Shown piece by piece: positions 36,448 through 46,934 of a stretch of 64,000 bases of DNA. The translations under genes were made by a program, and so were the position numbers. The notes below the pieces were generated by a model, which made no database searches, was not told the DNA's origin, and worked only from the letters and a program-made list of their open reading frames with translations. Position 1 is the first letter of the stretch, and the number at the start of each line of letters is the position of its first letter. Source of the DNA: Neptuniibacter pectenicola. GTDB taxonomy: Bacteria > Pseudomonadota > Gammaproteobacteria > Pseudomonadales > Balneatricaceae. Location of the stretch: positions 310,001 to 374,000 of the forward strand of contig NZ_LUTS01000001.1 of the NCBI RefSeq assembly GCF_001597735.1, read 5' to 3'.

Positions 36448-37398
36448 ATGCTAAGTGCATACACTGAATGTCCTGATATATTAATTGTTGATGATGACAG
36501 CACGGTCGTCATCGCATTAAAGAAAACCCTAGAAGAATTTGGGCGGATCCGTTTTGCACTGAATGCTGAACAAGCCTTAATAATGATCAATGAAACTCCA
36601 CCCAACCTGATTTTATTGGACATGGGGTTGCCTGACATCAATGGCTTAGATATCTGCGCACGCCTAAAGCAGAACCCAGAAACGGCGGAGATCCCCATCC
36701 TCTTTATTACCAGCAACATTGAGGCGGGTTTTGAAGAAAAAGTATTTGATGTCGGTGCTGCCGACTATATTCTTAAACCACTCAATCCAAGAGTAGTGTC
36801 TGCGCGAGTCAAAACCCATTTAGCTTATCACCGAGCCATTCAATTGCTCGATACGCAAGCCCACACCGATAGTCTGACAAACCTTGCCAACCGGCGTGCA
36901 TTTGATAAGCAGATCGTCATCGAATTTAAACGTGCGCTAAGAGTACAAGACCCGCTAACCGTCGCCTTGATCGATATTGACGAGTTTAAAAAATACAACG
37001 ACCATTTTGGCCACATTGCTGGGGATGAGTGTTTAAAAAGTATCGCTACGGTGTTAGGTGAAAGCGTTAAACGCCCAACGGATATGGCCGCAAGGTATGG
37101 AGGGGAGGAGTTTGCCTTTATCCTTCCCCACACAGGTACCAATGGTGCACGAAAGCTTTTATATAAGCTGCTGACAACGATAGAGCAACTGAACCTAACT
37201 CACGCACCCGACGCCACCTACCAAGCCGTTACTGTATCGATTGGATACAGTACGCTTAACCCTGAAAATGTAACGTCCATTGAGCATGATTACGCTGCAA
37301 TTATTGAAGCGGCAGACACCGCACTCTATGAATCTAAACAGAAAGGGCGAAACTGCCTTCACTATAACCCCTTAGCATTGGCCGCACCGTCTAAGTAA
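36448..37398 (+). CDS. Response regulator diguanylate cyclase (REC-GGDEF)
   Basis: The 316-residue protein has a receiver (about 8-125; VDDDST, LLDMGLPDING, LKPLNP) and an intact GGDEF domain (about 140-310; RYGGEEFAFILP, LIDIDEFKKYND). It should make c-di-GMP when phosphorylated, as in the PleD/WspR type. It starts 3 nt after the kinase gene, so the three genes form one unit with opposing outputs. Confidence 0.95.
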   Translation: MLSAYTECPDILIVDDDSTVVIALKKTLEEFGRIRFALNAEQALIMINETPPNLILLDMGLPDINGLDICARLKQNPETAEIPILFITSNIEAGFEEKVFDVGAADYILKPLNPRVVSARVKTHLAYHRAIQLLDTQAHTDSLTNLANRRAFDKQIVIEFKRALRVQDPLTVALIDIDEFKKYNDHFGHIAGDECLKSIATVLGESVKRPTDMAARYGGEEFAFILPHTGTNGARKLLYKLLTTIEQLNLTHAPDATYQAVTVSIGYSTLNPENVTSIEHDYAAIIEAADTALYESKQKGRNCLHYNPLALAAPSK

Positions 37399-37429
37399 TA
37401 ATCAAGCAATTGCTCAAGCTAAAACGCAC

Positions 37430-37464
37430 AAAAAAGCCGCTGTTAGAACCGGTCCAACAGCGGC
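37430..37464 (-). terminator. Intrinsic terminator of the chemoreceptor gene
   Basis: Read leftward, GCCGCTGTT pairs with AACAGCGGC around an 11-nt loop and is followed by TTTTTTGTG. The stem could also act on the convergent cyclase transcript, but no T-run follows on that strand. Confidence 0.85.
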
Positions 37465-37569
37465 GTTGGCTTAGGCAATTCCCCTTAAAAAGAACAGCCT
37501 AAACGGGGCTTATCTTGTACTTAAAAGCCTGATAAGGCCGTTGGTATCTTCCCCATGCGTTAATCCCGC

Positions 37570-39258
37570 CTACACTTTATATTGATTAACCAAAGTGCTT
37601 AAACGCATCTCCAACTGGGATACCTCGCTTGTGGTAGCGGCCAACTGATCGGCTGTGCCACTGGCTCTTTCTGAGATATCAGCAATGTGCTGGATACTAC
37701 GACTGAGCTCATCCGCCACCGCCGTTTGCTCTTCTGTCGCCGTCGCGATCTGCGTGCTCATTGCACTAATATCCCCAACAGAGGCGGTAATATGATCCAG
37801 TTTTGAGCCGGTATGGCCCGCCTTCTCGACAGTTTTCTCTGTCTGAACGCGACTTTTCTCCATCTCATGGACCGCTTTACGTGCGCCCGCCTGTAATTTT
37901 TCGATCATCGACTGTATCTCATCCGTACTCTGCTGAGTCCGTGTCGCCAATGTACGTACTTCATCGGCAACCACCGAGAAACCTCGCCCTTGCTCTCCCG
38001 CTCGCGCCGCTTCAATCGCTGCGTTTAAGGCTAACAGATTCGTTTGATCTGCTATTTCTTTAATCACATTAATCACAGTACCGATATGTTCAGAATCACG
38101 ATCAAGTTGTGCGATAACATCAGATGCGGCATTAACACTGCCTTGTAACAACTCAATGGACGCGATGGTCTCATTAACCTCTTGCTGCCCCCCCTGCGCT
38201 GACTCATCCGCTACCTGAGCTGAGTGGGACGCATTGGTTGCATTCGTCGACACCTCTTGTACCGCCGCTGCCATTTCATGAATAGCGGCCGCCACTTGTT
38301 CTGTTTCTCGGCGCTGATCATTCACTTCGGTCCGGGTCTCATCAACAACACCGGTCATACGCTGAGAGGTGCGGGACAGCTCATCAATCACACTTTTAAC
38401 TTCACTCACTAAGGTTTGAATTTTAGCCGCAAAGGTATTAAAGCCATACGCAACATCAGCGACCTCACCTTTAGCTGTAGTATCCAGCCGCTTACTTAAA
38501 TCACCCCCTCCTTCTGCAATCTCAGTTAGGGCTGCGGCCGCTTTCGCCAAAGGGTTAGCAATCCCATTCGCAAACATAACGGCCAATAGACCAAACACAA
38601 CCAAAAAGCCTCCGCCTACCAACGCAAACACCATCAAAGTATGGTCAATTTCATCTTCTAGTTTTTTGTTAGCCGCCAATATCTGATTATCAATATCATC
38701 AATATAGAACCCAGTGCCAACCATCCACTGCCATTTATCTAAGCCCTCTGCATAACTCAACTTAGGGGCGTCCTTATTTTGAGAAGGCTGAACCCACATA
38801 TAGCGAACAAAACCACCATCACCTTTCGCATGATCAATCAGGTCTTTAACAATCAAAACGCCATCTTTATCTTTAAGGTCGATTAAGTTTTTACCTTTCA
38901 GCTCAGGTTTAGGCCGCGTGGCTAAGTTCGTACCATCATATTGATAAACAAATATATAACCGTCCCCCCCTTTGCCGTAACTTAACTCGGTCAAAATTTC
39001 TAGTGCTTTCTCTTGTCCTGCTTGATCACCCGCATACGAATGATCATAAATATGCTCTATTGAAGAAAGCGCAAGCTCAACATAACTTTTTACCTCATTA
39101 TGTTTACTCTCTAGCAGTTCCGCACGAAACGCTTCAATTTGATGCTCACCCACCACTCTTAATTGCATATTCGCAACAAACATAACAATACCCAAAATAG
39201 CAATGAGCGGTATGAGTGTTAACAAAAGCACTTTCTGCTTTAACGTCAGATTCACCAT
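37570..39258 (-). CDS. Methyl-accepting chemotaxis protein with single Cache domain
   Basis: The 562-residue receptor has helix 1 (about 10-30), a periplasmic sCache_2 domain ([36 protein letters not shown]), helix 2 (about 205-228), HAMP (about 229-283), and a cytoplasmic signalling domain with the hairpin tip [20 protein letters not shown]. No C-terminal CheR pentapeptide is present (ends VNQYKV). sCache_2 receptors often bind carboxylates or amino acids; the ligand is not known here. It converges on the diguanylate cyclase gene. Confidence 0.93.
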   Translation of the reverse strand: MVNLTLKQKVLLLTLIPLIAILGIVMFVANMQLRVVGEHQIEAFRAELLESKHNEVKSYVELALSSIEHIYDHSYAGDQAGQEKALEILTELSYGKGGDGYIFVYQYDGTNLATRPKPELKGKNLIDLKDKDGVLIVKDLIDHAKGDGGFVRYMWVQPSQNKDAPKLSYAEGLDKWQWMVGTGFYIDDIDNQILAANKKLEDEIDHTLMVFALVGGGFLVVFGLLAVMFANGIANPLAKAAAALTEIAEGGGDLSKRLDTTAKGEVADVAYGFNTFAAKIQTLVSEVKSVIDELSRTSQRMTGVVDETRTEVNDQRRETEQVAAAIHEMAAAVQEVSTNATNASHSAQVADESAQGGQQEVNETIASIELLQGSVNAASDVIAQLDRDSEHIGTVINVIKEIADQTNLLALNAAIEAARAGEQGRGFSVVADEVRTLATRTQQSTDEIQSMIEKLQAGARKAVHEMEKSRVQTEKTVEKAGHTGSKLDHITASVGDISAMSTQIATATEEQTAVADELSRSIQHIADISERASGTADQLAATTSEVSQLEMRLSTLVNQYKV

Positions 39259-39750
39259 TATTCAATCGACTCCAGTTCTACTACTGCGTACTGCAGGACA
39301 TACTCAAGCTACGTAAGAGATGAACACCACAAGATACTCAGAATTTTATAGTTTTAATTATCAAAGAAGTCCTTTCGTCTTGCTTCCTTTACAACCTCTG
39401 CACTTAATTCTAGATCAAATGCCTGTACCTGCCCTTAAAAATCACAATACGAGCATATAAACGTGGCCACCTCCTCACATCAGCCACCTTAAACTAAGCC
39501 CTCCACTACGTCCGTAAAATAAAGCACACAACCATAGTAACAAGATCGAACTAAATAACATTGATAATAAATATCTACAGTAACCCAGCACCTATCCCTT
39601 AGCACCCAAAAAACAGATATGACAACAAAACCTTACCGTCTACACGGGCATAAGACCCGAATCACTGACGCAAAATTTACCTACCCAGACACAAGAATAA
39701 ACGGTAAATTTAGTGCCTATACGTCTTAAATAAAAACTAACGGACCTCTC
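39259..39750. other. Intergenic region between the chemoreceptor and cyclophilin
   Basis: About 490 bp without a gene. It includes an inverted repeat AAATTTACC / GGTAAATTT (39673-39711, 21-bp spacer), 40 bp before the cyclophilin start, which could be an operator. The rest is AT-rich and holds no ORF with a ribosome-binding site that I would support. Confidence 0.5.
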
Positions 39751-40317
39751 ATGTTTAAAAAGATTCTATTAACTATCCTTTTACCTGTTTTACTCACCTC
39801 AACGGCCTTTGCCGAAGAGGCTAACCCTAAAGTGACGCTGCAAACGAATTTAGGCAACATCACCCTTGAGCTATTCCCTAATGAGTCTCCGGAAACGGTC
39901 GCTAATTTCCTTAAGTATGTAGACAGTGGCTACTACGAGGGCACCATTTTTCACCGTGTAATCGCAGGGTTTATGATTCAAGGCGGTGGGTTTACCGCAG
40001 ATATGAAAAAGAAAGATACCTTAGAGGCGATAAAAAATGAGTCGCAAAACGGCCTAAGCAATACCGAAGGCACTATTGCTATGGCACGGACAAATTATCC
40101 ACACAGCGCCACATCGCAATTTTTTATCAATACCGTTAATAATAGAAACTTAGATGCACGCGGTAACCGTTTTGGCTACGCCGTCTTTGGCCGTGTCACT
40201 GATGGTATGGAATTAGCGGTAGAAATAAGCCGTGTACCTAGAGCTGAAAAAGGTGGTCATAGGGACGTACCAAAATCACCGATCATTATAGAAAAAGTCG
40301 TACGTGTAAGCGAATAA
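39751..40317 (+). CDS. ppiA: Periplasmic cyclophilin peptidyl-prolyl cis-trans isomerase
   Basis: The 188-residue protein has a Sec signal (MFKKILLTILLPVLLTSTAFA-E) and the cyclophilin core FHRVIAGFMIQGGGF, MARTNYPHSATSQFFINT and FGYAVFGRVTDGM. The catalytic Arg is in FHRVI. It catalyses proline isomerisation during folding of exported proteins. A symmetrical hairpin follows, and the CopA gene converges on it. Confidence 0.93.
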   Translation: MFKKILLTILLPVLLTSTAFAEEANPKVTLQTNLGNITLELFPNESPETVANFLKYVDSGYYEGTIFHRVIAGFMIQGGGFTADMKKKDTLEAIKNESQNGLSNTEGTIAMARTNYPHSATSQFFINTVNNRNLDARGNRFGYAVFGRVTDGMELAVEISRVPRAEKGGHRDVPKSPIIIEKVVRVSE

Positions 40318-40331
40318 AGCGCCCCCTGCAT

Positions 40332-40366
40332 GAGCCTTACCTAAGATTATCGATGAGGTAAGGCTC
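40332..40366. terminator. Bidirectional hairpin between ppiA and copA
   Basis: GAGCCTTACCT pairs perfectly with AGGTAAGGCTC around a 13-nt loop, between two convergent genes. No long T-run is present on either strand, so it is terminator-like. Confidence 0.5.
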
Positions 40367-40372
40367 ACCCTA

Positions 40373-42610
40373 TTAACGATCAATTCTCAGCCATCTAAGC
40401 CGATTAGCGTTACTTACAACCGTAATAGACGACATTGCCATAACGGCACCCGCGATCGCTGGGTTGAGGAGAACCCCGATAAAGGGAAAGAGTACGCCGG
40501 CCGCAACAGGAATCGCAACCGCATTGTAGATAAACGCACCAAACAGGTTTTGCTTAATATTTTTGACTGTCGCTTTCGAGATCGCCATCGCTTTAGACAC
40601 ACGCGTAATCGATCCAGAGATAAGGGTGACATCCGCACTGGCAATTGCAATATCCGATCCCGTTCCAATCGCATAACCTAAGTCCGCCTGAGCTAACGCT
40701 GGGGCATCGTTGATACCATCACCCACCATTGCGACCACATCACCCTGCGCTTGTAGATCTTGAATCACTTTCTGCTTCTGTTCAGGTTTAACATCCGCAA
40801 TCACCCGCTCAATGCCCACCTCACGGGCAATCGCTTCGGCGGTAAGCTGGTTATCTCCAGACAACAAAATAATCTCCAGTCCCGCCTTTTTTAAGGTCTC
40901 GATTGCAGATTTTGAATCACTTTTTACCCGATCAGCAATCGCAAATAGCGCCACAACCTGTTTAGCACGCGCGATATACACTAAAGAGCGAGCCTCTGAC
41001 GCCCACTGCTTGGCTTGAGGTAATACCGCGTCACAATCAACGCCATGCTCAGCCATCAATGCCGCATTCCCGATAAGCCAGTCTGCCCCCGCCACAGTGG
41101 CTGACACACCTAGCCCAGACATGCTTTCAAAGGCATCGACCGCTACTTTGTCATCTTTATTTACACCTTCGGCTAGCATGCTGGCGCATAGCGCTGATGC
41201 CAGCGGGTGTTCCGAGCGAGATTGTATCGTTAACACCGCTTGGGTCACGTACCCGATACTGTCACGGCCGCACACATAGACCTGATTAGTCACCGCGGGC
41301 TTACCTTCCGTCACTGTACCTGTTTTATCAAACACAACCGTTGTGACCCGTTCGGCCACTTGTAAGGCATCGGCATTGCGAATCAATATGCCTTCACTGG
41401 CTGCGCGTCCTACAGCCACCATCACCGACATCGGAGTGGCCAACCCTAATGCACAGGGGCAGGCAATAATTAATACCGTCATCATCGTGATTACCGCATA
41501 GGTGAGCTGCGGTTCGGGGCCTAAGTTAAACCAGATAAGGCCCGTTAAGGCTGAAAAGAACATCACCAAAGGCACAAAAAATGATGCTATTTTATCGGCG
41601 AGTTTTCCCAGTTCAGGCTTACAATTTTGCGCCTCCCGAACCGATTCAATAATTTGCGCAAGTACCGTTTGGGAGCCGATCTGCTCTACCCGCATTAATA
41701 GACTACCCGAACCGTTGAGCGTACCCCCAACAAGGTTATCGCCTTGTACCTTATGCACAGGCTCAGACTCCCCCGTCAGCATAGACTCATCAATATAGGT
41801 TTCACCAGAGACCACAGCGCCATCAACAGGAATACTTTCACCGGGACGCACACGGACGAAATCCTGTAACGACAGTAATTCAATGGCGACCTCTTTCTCT
41901 TCGCTACCCCGTACCCGCAGCGCAGTGCTCGGCTGTAGTTGCATTAAACTACGCACGGCATCACCGGTTTTCTTTCTCGCTTTCGCCTCTAAGGCCTGCC
42001 CTAACAAGATAAAGCCAAGGATCATCACGGACGCTTCGTAATACAGATGTGTTGCCGGTTCTGGTAGGGTAACACCCGCAGATGAGACCACTAGAATGCC
42101 CGTAGAGTAGATCCAAGCAGCCCCCGTCCCGAGGGCAATTAAGCTATCCATATTAAAGTTTAATTTACGCGCAGAACGCCAAGCGCCTTGATAGATGTGA
42201 CGCGCACAGATGTACATAATAAGAAGTGTTAACAGGCCCGTAATAGCCCCGACCAGAATACCATTGATATGATTAATACTCGGCATCCAACCGAGCCACA
42301 TCTGAAGCATCAAAACCGCACCCAAGCCCAAGGCTAAAAGACTACGGCTCAATGTTTTTTGATAATGCTGCTGCTCTGCACGTTGTACCTGTGCTAAGCC
42401 CGCACTGTCTGTGATTTCAATCGCCCCATAACCCGCCGCCTCAACGACAGCAATCACTTGTGCAACAGTACCGGAGGAGGACACACTCAAACTTCGATCA
42501 GCAAAATTAACTGAAAAGTCATCGATAATGGCGTTCGAGGCTAAGCCCTTCTCCAACGAACGTACGCAACCTGCGCATTTAACACCTTGTAAGGAAAATC
42601 GATAGAGCAT
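40373..42610 (-). CDS. copA: Copper-exporting P1B-type ATPase CopA
   Basis: The 745-residue protein starts at ATG 42610; TTG 42622 is not supported by a ribosome-binding site. It has one N-terminal metal-binding domain ([13 protein letters not shown]12 and C15), eight membrane helices, the ion-binding CPC in [13 protein letters not shown], the phosphorylation motif [19 protein letters not shown] and [14 protein letters not shown]. The CPC and the MxxSS-type motif near the end ([15 protein letters not shown]) are of the Cu(I) group. It pumps Cu(I) from the cytoplasm. No CueR site or chaperone gene is adjacent. Confidence 0.94.
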   Translation of the reverse strand: MLYRFSLQGVKCAGCVRSLEKGLASNAIIDDFSVNFADRSLSVSSSGTVAQVIAVVEAAGYGAIEITDSAGLAQVQRAEQQHYQKTLSRSLLALGLGAVLMLQMWLGWMPSINHINGILVGAITGLLTLLIMYICARHIYQGAWRSARKLNFNMDSLIALGTGAAWIYSTGILVVSSAGVTLPEPATHLYYEASVMILGFILLGQALEAKARKKTGDAVRSLMQLQPSTALRVRGSEEKEVAIELLSLQDFVRVRPGESIPVDGAVVSGETYIDESMLTGESEPVHKVQGDNLVGGTLNGSGSLLMRVEQIGSQTVLAQIIESVREAQNCKPELGKLADKIASFFVPLVMFFSALTGLIWFNLGPEPQLTYAVITMMTVLIIACPCALGLATPMSVMVAVGRAASEGILIRNADALQVAERVTTVVFDKTGTVTEGKPAVTNQVYVCGRDSIGYVTQAVLTIQSRSEHPLASALCASMLAEGVNKDDKVAVDAFESMSGLGVSATVAGADWLIGNAALMAEHGVDCDAVLPQAKQWASEARSLVYIARAKQVVALFAIADRVKSDSKSAIETLKKAGLEIILLSGDNQLTAEAIAREVGIERVIADVKPEQKQKVIQDLQAQGDVVAMVGDGINDAPALAQADLGYAIGTGSDIAIASADVTLISGSITRVSKAMAISKATVKNIKQNLFGAFIYNAVAIPVAAGVLFPFIGVLLNPAIAGAVMAMSSITVVSNANRLRWLRIDR

Positions 42611-42702
42611 GCTGTTACCCAATCAGTAGAAACACAATAGATAAGCGGGGGCCTAACCCATAAGCGCAGCTGAGTCGGCATCTAGATCAAACATAATAAG
42701 TA

Positions 42703-43167
42703 TTAACGCTGTTTTTCTAACGCTACATAGCTACCCGTCAAGCGCATAGCGACCTTATCACCCTGTTTTATTTCGATAACAAGATCGATTCTAGCCCGAC
42801 CTTTTTCTAACATTTTCTGGTAAAACGCCGTTAATAGCGCAGGTTCAGGTAACGATGTTTTAGCGGTAAAGTCCGAGGTAACCGGTAGAAAGTATTCTAA
42901 ATGGCTATCCCGAATGACCACATCATCATCGCGCCCTTTAGCCCTGAGGTAGAGCATGACAATACTCCAACCACATAACGTAGCAATTGTCGCCAATGAA
43001 CCCCCAAACCCTGTGCCTTTATCATTCACATTAGGCGCCAGTGCTGCTGTCATTGCCAGCGTTTGACCATCCCATTGTAACGGGGATAACCCCAAATGGT
43101 TAACCAATGGGATTTCGCCTTTTAAGCGAACAAGGAACGCATCTGCAATTCGATTATAGTCGATCAA
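42703..43167 (-). CDS. YiiD C-terminal-type thioesterase-fold protein
   Basis: The 154-residue protein matches the hotdog-fold YiiD_C family, with NDKGTGFGGSLATIATLCGW and SHLEYFLPVTSDFTA. Members are putative thioesterases; the substrate is unknown. It lies 26 bp after the nitroreductase gene in the same direction. Confidence 0.8.
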   Translation of the reverse strand: MIDYNRIADAFLVRLKGEIPLVNHLGLSPLQWDGQTLAMTAALAPNVNDKGTGFGGSLATIATLCGWSIVMLYLRAKGRDDDVVIRDSHLEYFLPVTSDFTAKTSLPEPALLTAFYQKMLEKGRARIDLVIEIKQGDKVAMRLTGSYVALEKQR

Positions 43168-43192
43168 AATTGCTTACCCTCTCCATCTCACC

Positions 43193-43744
43193 TTACCACT
43201 CAGTAACATAAGCCTCGTGCTCATGCTGAGGGGCAGTGCGTAATTTTTTAGCGCTACCTAAGTAGATGTAACCAATAATGGTTTCTGTCGCTTCGACACC
43301 GAGACCTGACTTTACAACCGGATGATAGGCCATATCACCTGTGCGCCACATAGCACCTAGACCCTGGGCATGTGCCGCTAAAATAATATTTTGCGCGGCG
43401 CACCCTGCAGAGATCTCTTGCTCTAAAGGTGGCACTTTAGGATGGTCACACACCGCGGCAATCACAACGATCAGCGTCGGTGCACGTAGCGGCATATTAC
43501 GTGTTTTCTCTTGCCGCTCCGGTGCAAGCTCGGGATTATCAGTTAAGGCGGCCTTTAGAAACAACTCGCCTAAACGCTCACGGGACGCACCCGATACGGT
43601 TAGAAATCGCCACGGCCTAATGGCACCATGATCCGGCGCCCTTAGGGCCGCTTGATAGATATTCTGTAACTGTTCACTTGTCGGCCCCGGCTCCATGAGT
43701 GCAGGACAAGATACACGATGATGCAGCAGTTCTAGCGCATCCAT
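43193..43744 (-). CDS. YdjA-type nitroreductase family protein
   Basis: The 183-residue flavoprotein has the YdjA pattern: LLHHRVSCPALMEPGPTSEQL, ALRAPDHGAIRPWRFLTV (FMN-binding), and AHAQGLGAMWRTGDMAYHPVV. It would use FMN and NAD(P)H to reduce nitro or other compounds; the native substrate is unknown. It follows queF by 12 bp and is probably cotranscribed. Confidence 0.87.
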   Translation of the reverse strand: MDALELLHHRVSCPALMEPGPTSEQLQNIYQAALRAPDHGAIRPWRFLTVSGASRERLGELFLKAALTDNPELAPERQEKTRNMPLRAPTLIVVIAAVCDHPKVPPLEQEISAGCAAQNIILAAHAQGLGAMWRTGDMAYHPVVKSGLGVEATETIIGYIYLGSAKKLRTAPQHEHEAYVTEW

Positions 43745-43756
43745 AAATTCTCTCCC

Positions 43757-44581
43757 CTACTGTCGACTAAGACGAAGATTATCAATATCGTCCATCTCAC
43801 TACTACGGAACGGATTAATATCTAACCCACCACGACGCACATAACGCGCATAAACATTTAAGCTATCGGGCTTACAACGCTCCCAGATATGCATAAAGAT
43901 ATTTTCTACACACTGCTCATGGAAATCACCGTGTTCACGGTAAGAGATTATATATTTAAGTAACCCCTCTCGATCGATCTCCTTGCCGCTATAGCTAATC
44001 CCTAACGTCGCCCAATCGGGTTGCCCTGTAACCGGACAATTAGACTTTAATAGATGGCTATAAAGCACCTCTTCGACCTCATCTTCACCGGTAAACAGTA
44101 AATCAGGCGCGGGGGTATAGGCCGTAATATCAACGTCCTGATTATCAATACAGAAACCTGTAAATTGACCAAATTCAGGGGCTTGATCTGGGTGATAGAT
44201 CCTGACGGTAACACGCCCTTCTGCGGCCTCAGATAGATCTTTAATCAGTAACGCTTCGACCTCTTTTTGAGACGCAAACTTACTTAAATTAAAGGAGTTT
44301 AGATAAAGCTTAAATGACTTAGACTCTATAATATTTTTGCTATCAGCAAACACACGAAACTCAGCAAGGCGCACCTCAGGTTTGCCCCGATGGTTTATCC
44401 AAGAAAGCTCATACGCATTCCAAATATCAACCCCTTTAAAAGGCAACGTTTCACGATCAATCCCTTGGGCCTGCCAATTAGTATCACGCGCGATAGGGTA
44501 GAGTAACGATGGATCGTAACTATTAATATACTCTGTGTCTTTACCCAGCGGTGACTGTGTTACTACGTCGTTTGTGTCCAT
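43757..44581 (-). CDS. queF: NADPH-dependent 7-cyano-7-deazaguanine reductase QueF (type II)
   Basis: The 274-residue protein is the long, two-domain QueF type. The catalytic Cys lies in LLKSNCPVTGQPDW, and the C-terminal HGDFHEQCVENIF and ARYVRRGGLDINPFRS bind substrate and NADPH. It reduces preQ0 to preQ1 in queuosine synthesis for tRNA wobble modification. It starts inside the stop codon of the ABC permease gene (TAATG), so it is translationally coupled to it. Confidence 0.95.
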   Translation of the reverse strand: MDTNDVVTQSPLGKDTEYINSYDPSLLYPIARDTNWQAQGIDRETLPFKGVDIWNAYELSWINHRGKPEVRLAEFRVFADSKNIIESKSFKLYLNSFNLSKFASQKEVEALLIKDLSEAAEGRVTVRIYHPDQAPEFGQFTGFCIDNQDVDITAYTPAPDLLFTGEDEVEEVLYSHLLKSNCPVTGQPDWATLGISYSGKEIDREGLLKYIISYREHGDFHEQCVENIFMHIWERCKPDSLNVYARYVRRGGLDINPFRSSEMDDIDNLRLSRQ

Positions 44582-45354
44582 TAACTACGAATTCCTTTGC
44601 CATGTTTAAGCAGATAAAGCGCATAAGAGAAGAGCCCACCAATAAACAGTAGGATCATCATAAAGGCGAACCCTACATTGATATCACTCACCCCTAAGAT
44701 ACCGTAACGGAAGGTATTCACCATATAAAGAATCGGGTTCAACTGCGATACACCCTGCCAAAACTCTGGCAACAACTGAATCGAGTAAAAAACACCGCCT
44801 AGATATGTCAGTGGCGTTAACACAAAGGTAGGGATAATACTGATATCGTCGAACGAATTAGCAAAGACCGCATTAATAAAGCCGCCCAACGCAAAAAGAA
44901 CCGCTGTTAAAAACACAATCGCTACGGTAACGAATAAATGCTGCACTTGCAGGTCAGTAAAGAACAGCGATAGCAGTGTGACAATCAGTCCCACACCTAA
45001 GCCGCGGGCAACTCCCCCCAACACAAACCCACTTAAAATGATCCAATTGGGTACAGGTGAGACCAGCAACTCTTCAATACTGCGCTGAAACTTAGTGCTA
45101 TAAAATGAGGACACCACATTACTATACGAGTTAGTGATAACCGACATCATGATTAAACCTGGAACAATATATTCCATATAATCAAAACCGCCCATTTCAC
45201 CGATACGGCTACCGATCAGGTTACCAAAAATAATAAAATACAGCGTCATTGTTATTGCGGGGGGTAGCAAGGTTTGCGCCCAAATGCGCGTAAAGCGACG
45301 TATTTCACGGCGTAAAATGGTCCAAAAAGCGATGAAAAGATCGTGGCTGTTCAT
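44581..45354 (-). CDS. ABC-2 type transporter permease (YadH-like)
   Basis: The 257-residue protein has six predicted membrane helices and the ABC-2 signature region LTPLTYLGGVFYSIQLLPEFWQ. It begins inside the end of the ATPase gene (ATGA overlap) and ends at the queF start. With the ATPase it forms an exporter like E. coli YadGH; the substrate is unknown. Confidence 0.9.
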   Translation of the reverse strand: MNSHDLFIAFWTILRREIRRFTRIWAQTLLPPAITMTLYFIIFGNLIGSRIGEMGGFDYMEYIVPGLIMMSVITNSYSNVVSSFYSTKFQRSIEELLVSPVPNWIILSGFVLGGVARGLGVGLIVTLLSLFFTDLQVQHLFVTVAIVFLTAVLFALGGFINAVFANSFDDISIIPTFVLTPLTYLGGVFYSIQLLPEFWQGVSQLNPILYMVNTFRYGILGVSDINVGFAFMMILLFIGGLFSYALYLLKHGKGIRS

Positions 45355-46283
45355 GCATTATCCTGATTAAGAGTTTTATCAACAAGAGACACAAATAACT
45401 CCTCTAGCCTGTTTGATTTGTTGCGCATGCTTCGAACTAAGATATTGTTATCCTGTAAAAGTTCAAACAGACCATTTAAGCCCTGCTCTTTTTCCACATC
45501 GACCTCTAAAACATTCTCTGCAATTAAACGCACCCCATAACCTTCCAAGTGCGGCGCCTGAGTCAACGCATCTTCGATATCTAAAATAAAGGTCTCAGTG
45601 GTGAGCTGCTGCAGCAACGCGTTCATACTGGTATTTTTAATAATTTTACCGCGATCAATAATAGCGATATTGCGGCATAAACTTTCAGCTTCTTCAAGGT
45701 AGTGTGTCGTTAAAATGATGGTCGTCCCTGCGGCATTGAGTTCTCGCAGAAACTCCCACATAGAGCGGCGTAACTCAATATCAACACCCGCTGTAGGTTC
45801 ATCTAAAATCAGTAATTTAGGATCGTGCATTAAAGCGCGAGCAATCATAAGGCGACGCTTCATACCACCGGACAACATACGGGCAGCCCCGTGGCGCTTT
45901 TCCCATAGCCCTAATTTTTTCATGTAGTAATCAGCACGCTCTGACGCTCTTTTGCGCTCGATGCCATAGTAGCCCGCTTGCGTCACTAATATGTCTTTAA
46001 CATTTTCGAACATATTAAAATTAAACTCTTGTGGCACCACGCCTAAGTTTAACTTTGCACCGATTAAATCTTTATCAATATCTACACCAAAAATAGAGAC
46101 CTTACCGGAGGTTTTATTCACTAATGAAGAGACGATACCTAACGTGGTCGACTTACCGGCGCCATTAGGACCAAGCAAAGCAAAAAAGTCGCCCTGCTTA
46201 ACCTCAAAAGAGATCTCTTTTAAGGCCTCAAAACCGTTGCCATACACTTTATGTAAATTTTCAACTGTTAACGCTAATGTCAT
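45351..46283 (-). CDS. ABC transporter ATP-binding protein (YadG-like)
   Basis: The 310-residue ATPase has Walker A LGPNGAGKSTT, signature LSGGMKRRLMIARAL, Walker B LLILDEPTAGVD and switch LTTHYLEEAE. It overlaps the permease gene by 4 bp. It powers the exporter; the operon continues into queF. Confidence 0.92.
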   Translation of the reverse strand: MTLALTVENLHKVYGNGFEALKEISFEVKQGDFFALLGPNGAGKSTTLGIVSSLVNKTSGKVSIFGVDIDKDLIGAKLNLGVVPQEFNFNMFENVKDILVTQAGYYGIERKRASERADYYMKKLGLWEKRHGAARMLSGGMKRRLMIARALMHDPKLLILDEPTAGVDIELRRSMWEFLRELNAAGTTIILTTHYLEEAESLCRNIAIIDRGKIIKNTSMNALLQQLTTETFILDIEDALTQAPHLEGYGVRLIAENVLEVDVEKEQGLNGLFELLQDNNILVRSMRNKSNRLEELFVSLVDKTLNQDNA

Positions 46284-46518
46284 CTAGCTATCCCGACTTA
46301 AATAAGGGGGTGATTTCAAGTTTGTAAACATACGTTTTCGACTACAACCGCTTGATAGAGAGTCTGGCGCTAAAATGCCCAGCTCACCTATCAACTAAAA
46401 GTCGCCGCACATTTTAAGTGACTCAGCTAAGCATTCAATGAACTATTTGTTCATATCCACCTAGCTAGCTTGTGTTTCACCTTATAAAATAAGCGCCATC
46501 ATGATATTGGAGCTCGAA

Positions 46519-46914
46519 ATGACATCTTACCAAATTCATCACCTTAATTTCCTGAAAATTGCATATAACAATTTGATCAAGTGCGAGCCCTTCACCCATG
46601 AGGAGATCACCCATGAAGATGAAGCCTTTATCCTTAGCCTTAAAGAACTGATCGAAGCATTCGAGGCCGGTAGCGAAGAGATTTATACCACCGGAGAACA
46701 TGTAATAGAACGTGCGTTTAGAATGTACCCTGCCCTTGCTCACTTAATTGCTAGAGACCTGCTATGGTTTTTTGGCGGCAGCTGCCTGCATAATATGGCC
46801 GATGAAGAGATCGAACGATTCCAACAATTAGACGAGATGCGTTTCAGCGCAGAAGAAAGCGGTGAAACGTTCGACTACCTAAACCAGCGGGCAAAGGTAT
46901 TTGAGCAGCACTAA
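46519..46914 (+). CDS. PA2817-like conserved protein
   Basis: The 131-residue acidic protein starts at ATG 46519, 6 nt after TTGGAG; ATG 46501 is upstream of that site and rejected. It resembles a small conserved family of pseudomonads and marine relatives with no known function (SYQIHHLNFLKIAYNNLIKC, DLLWFFGGSCLHNMADEEI). No signal peptide or membrane helix. A small inverted repeat (ATGAAC/GTTCAT) lies at 46438-46454 upstream. Confidence 0.75.
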   Translation: MTSYQIHHLNFLKIAYNNLIKCEPFTHEEITHEDEAFILSLKELIEAFEAGSEEIYTTGEHVIERAFRMYPALAHLIARDLLWFFGGSCLHNMADEEIERFQQLDEMRFSAEESGETFDYLNQRAKVFEQH

Positions 46915-46934
46915 GACTCACGCCTGCACGCTAT

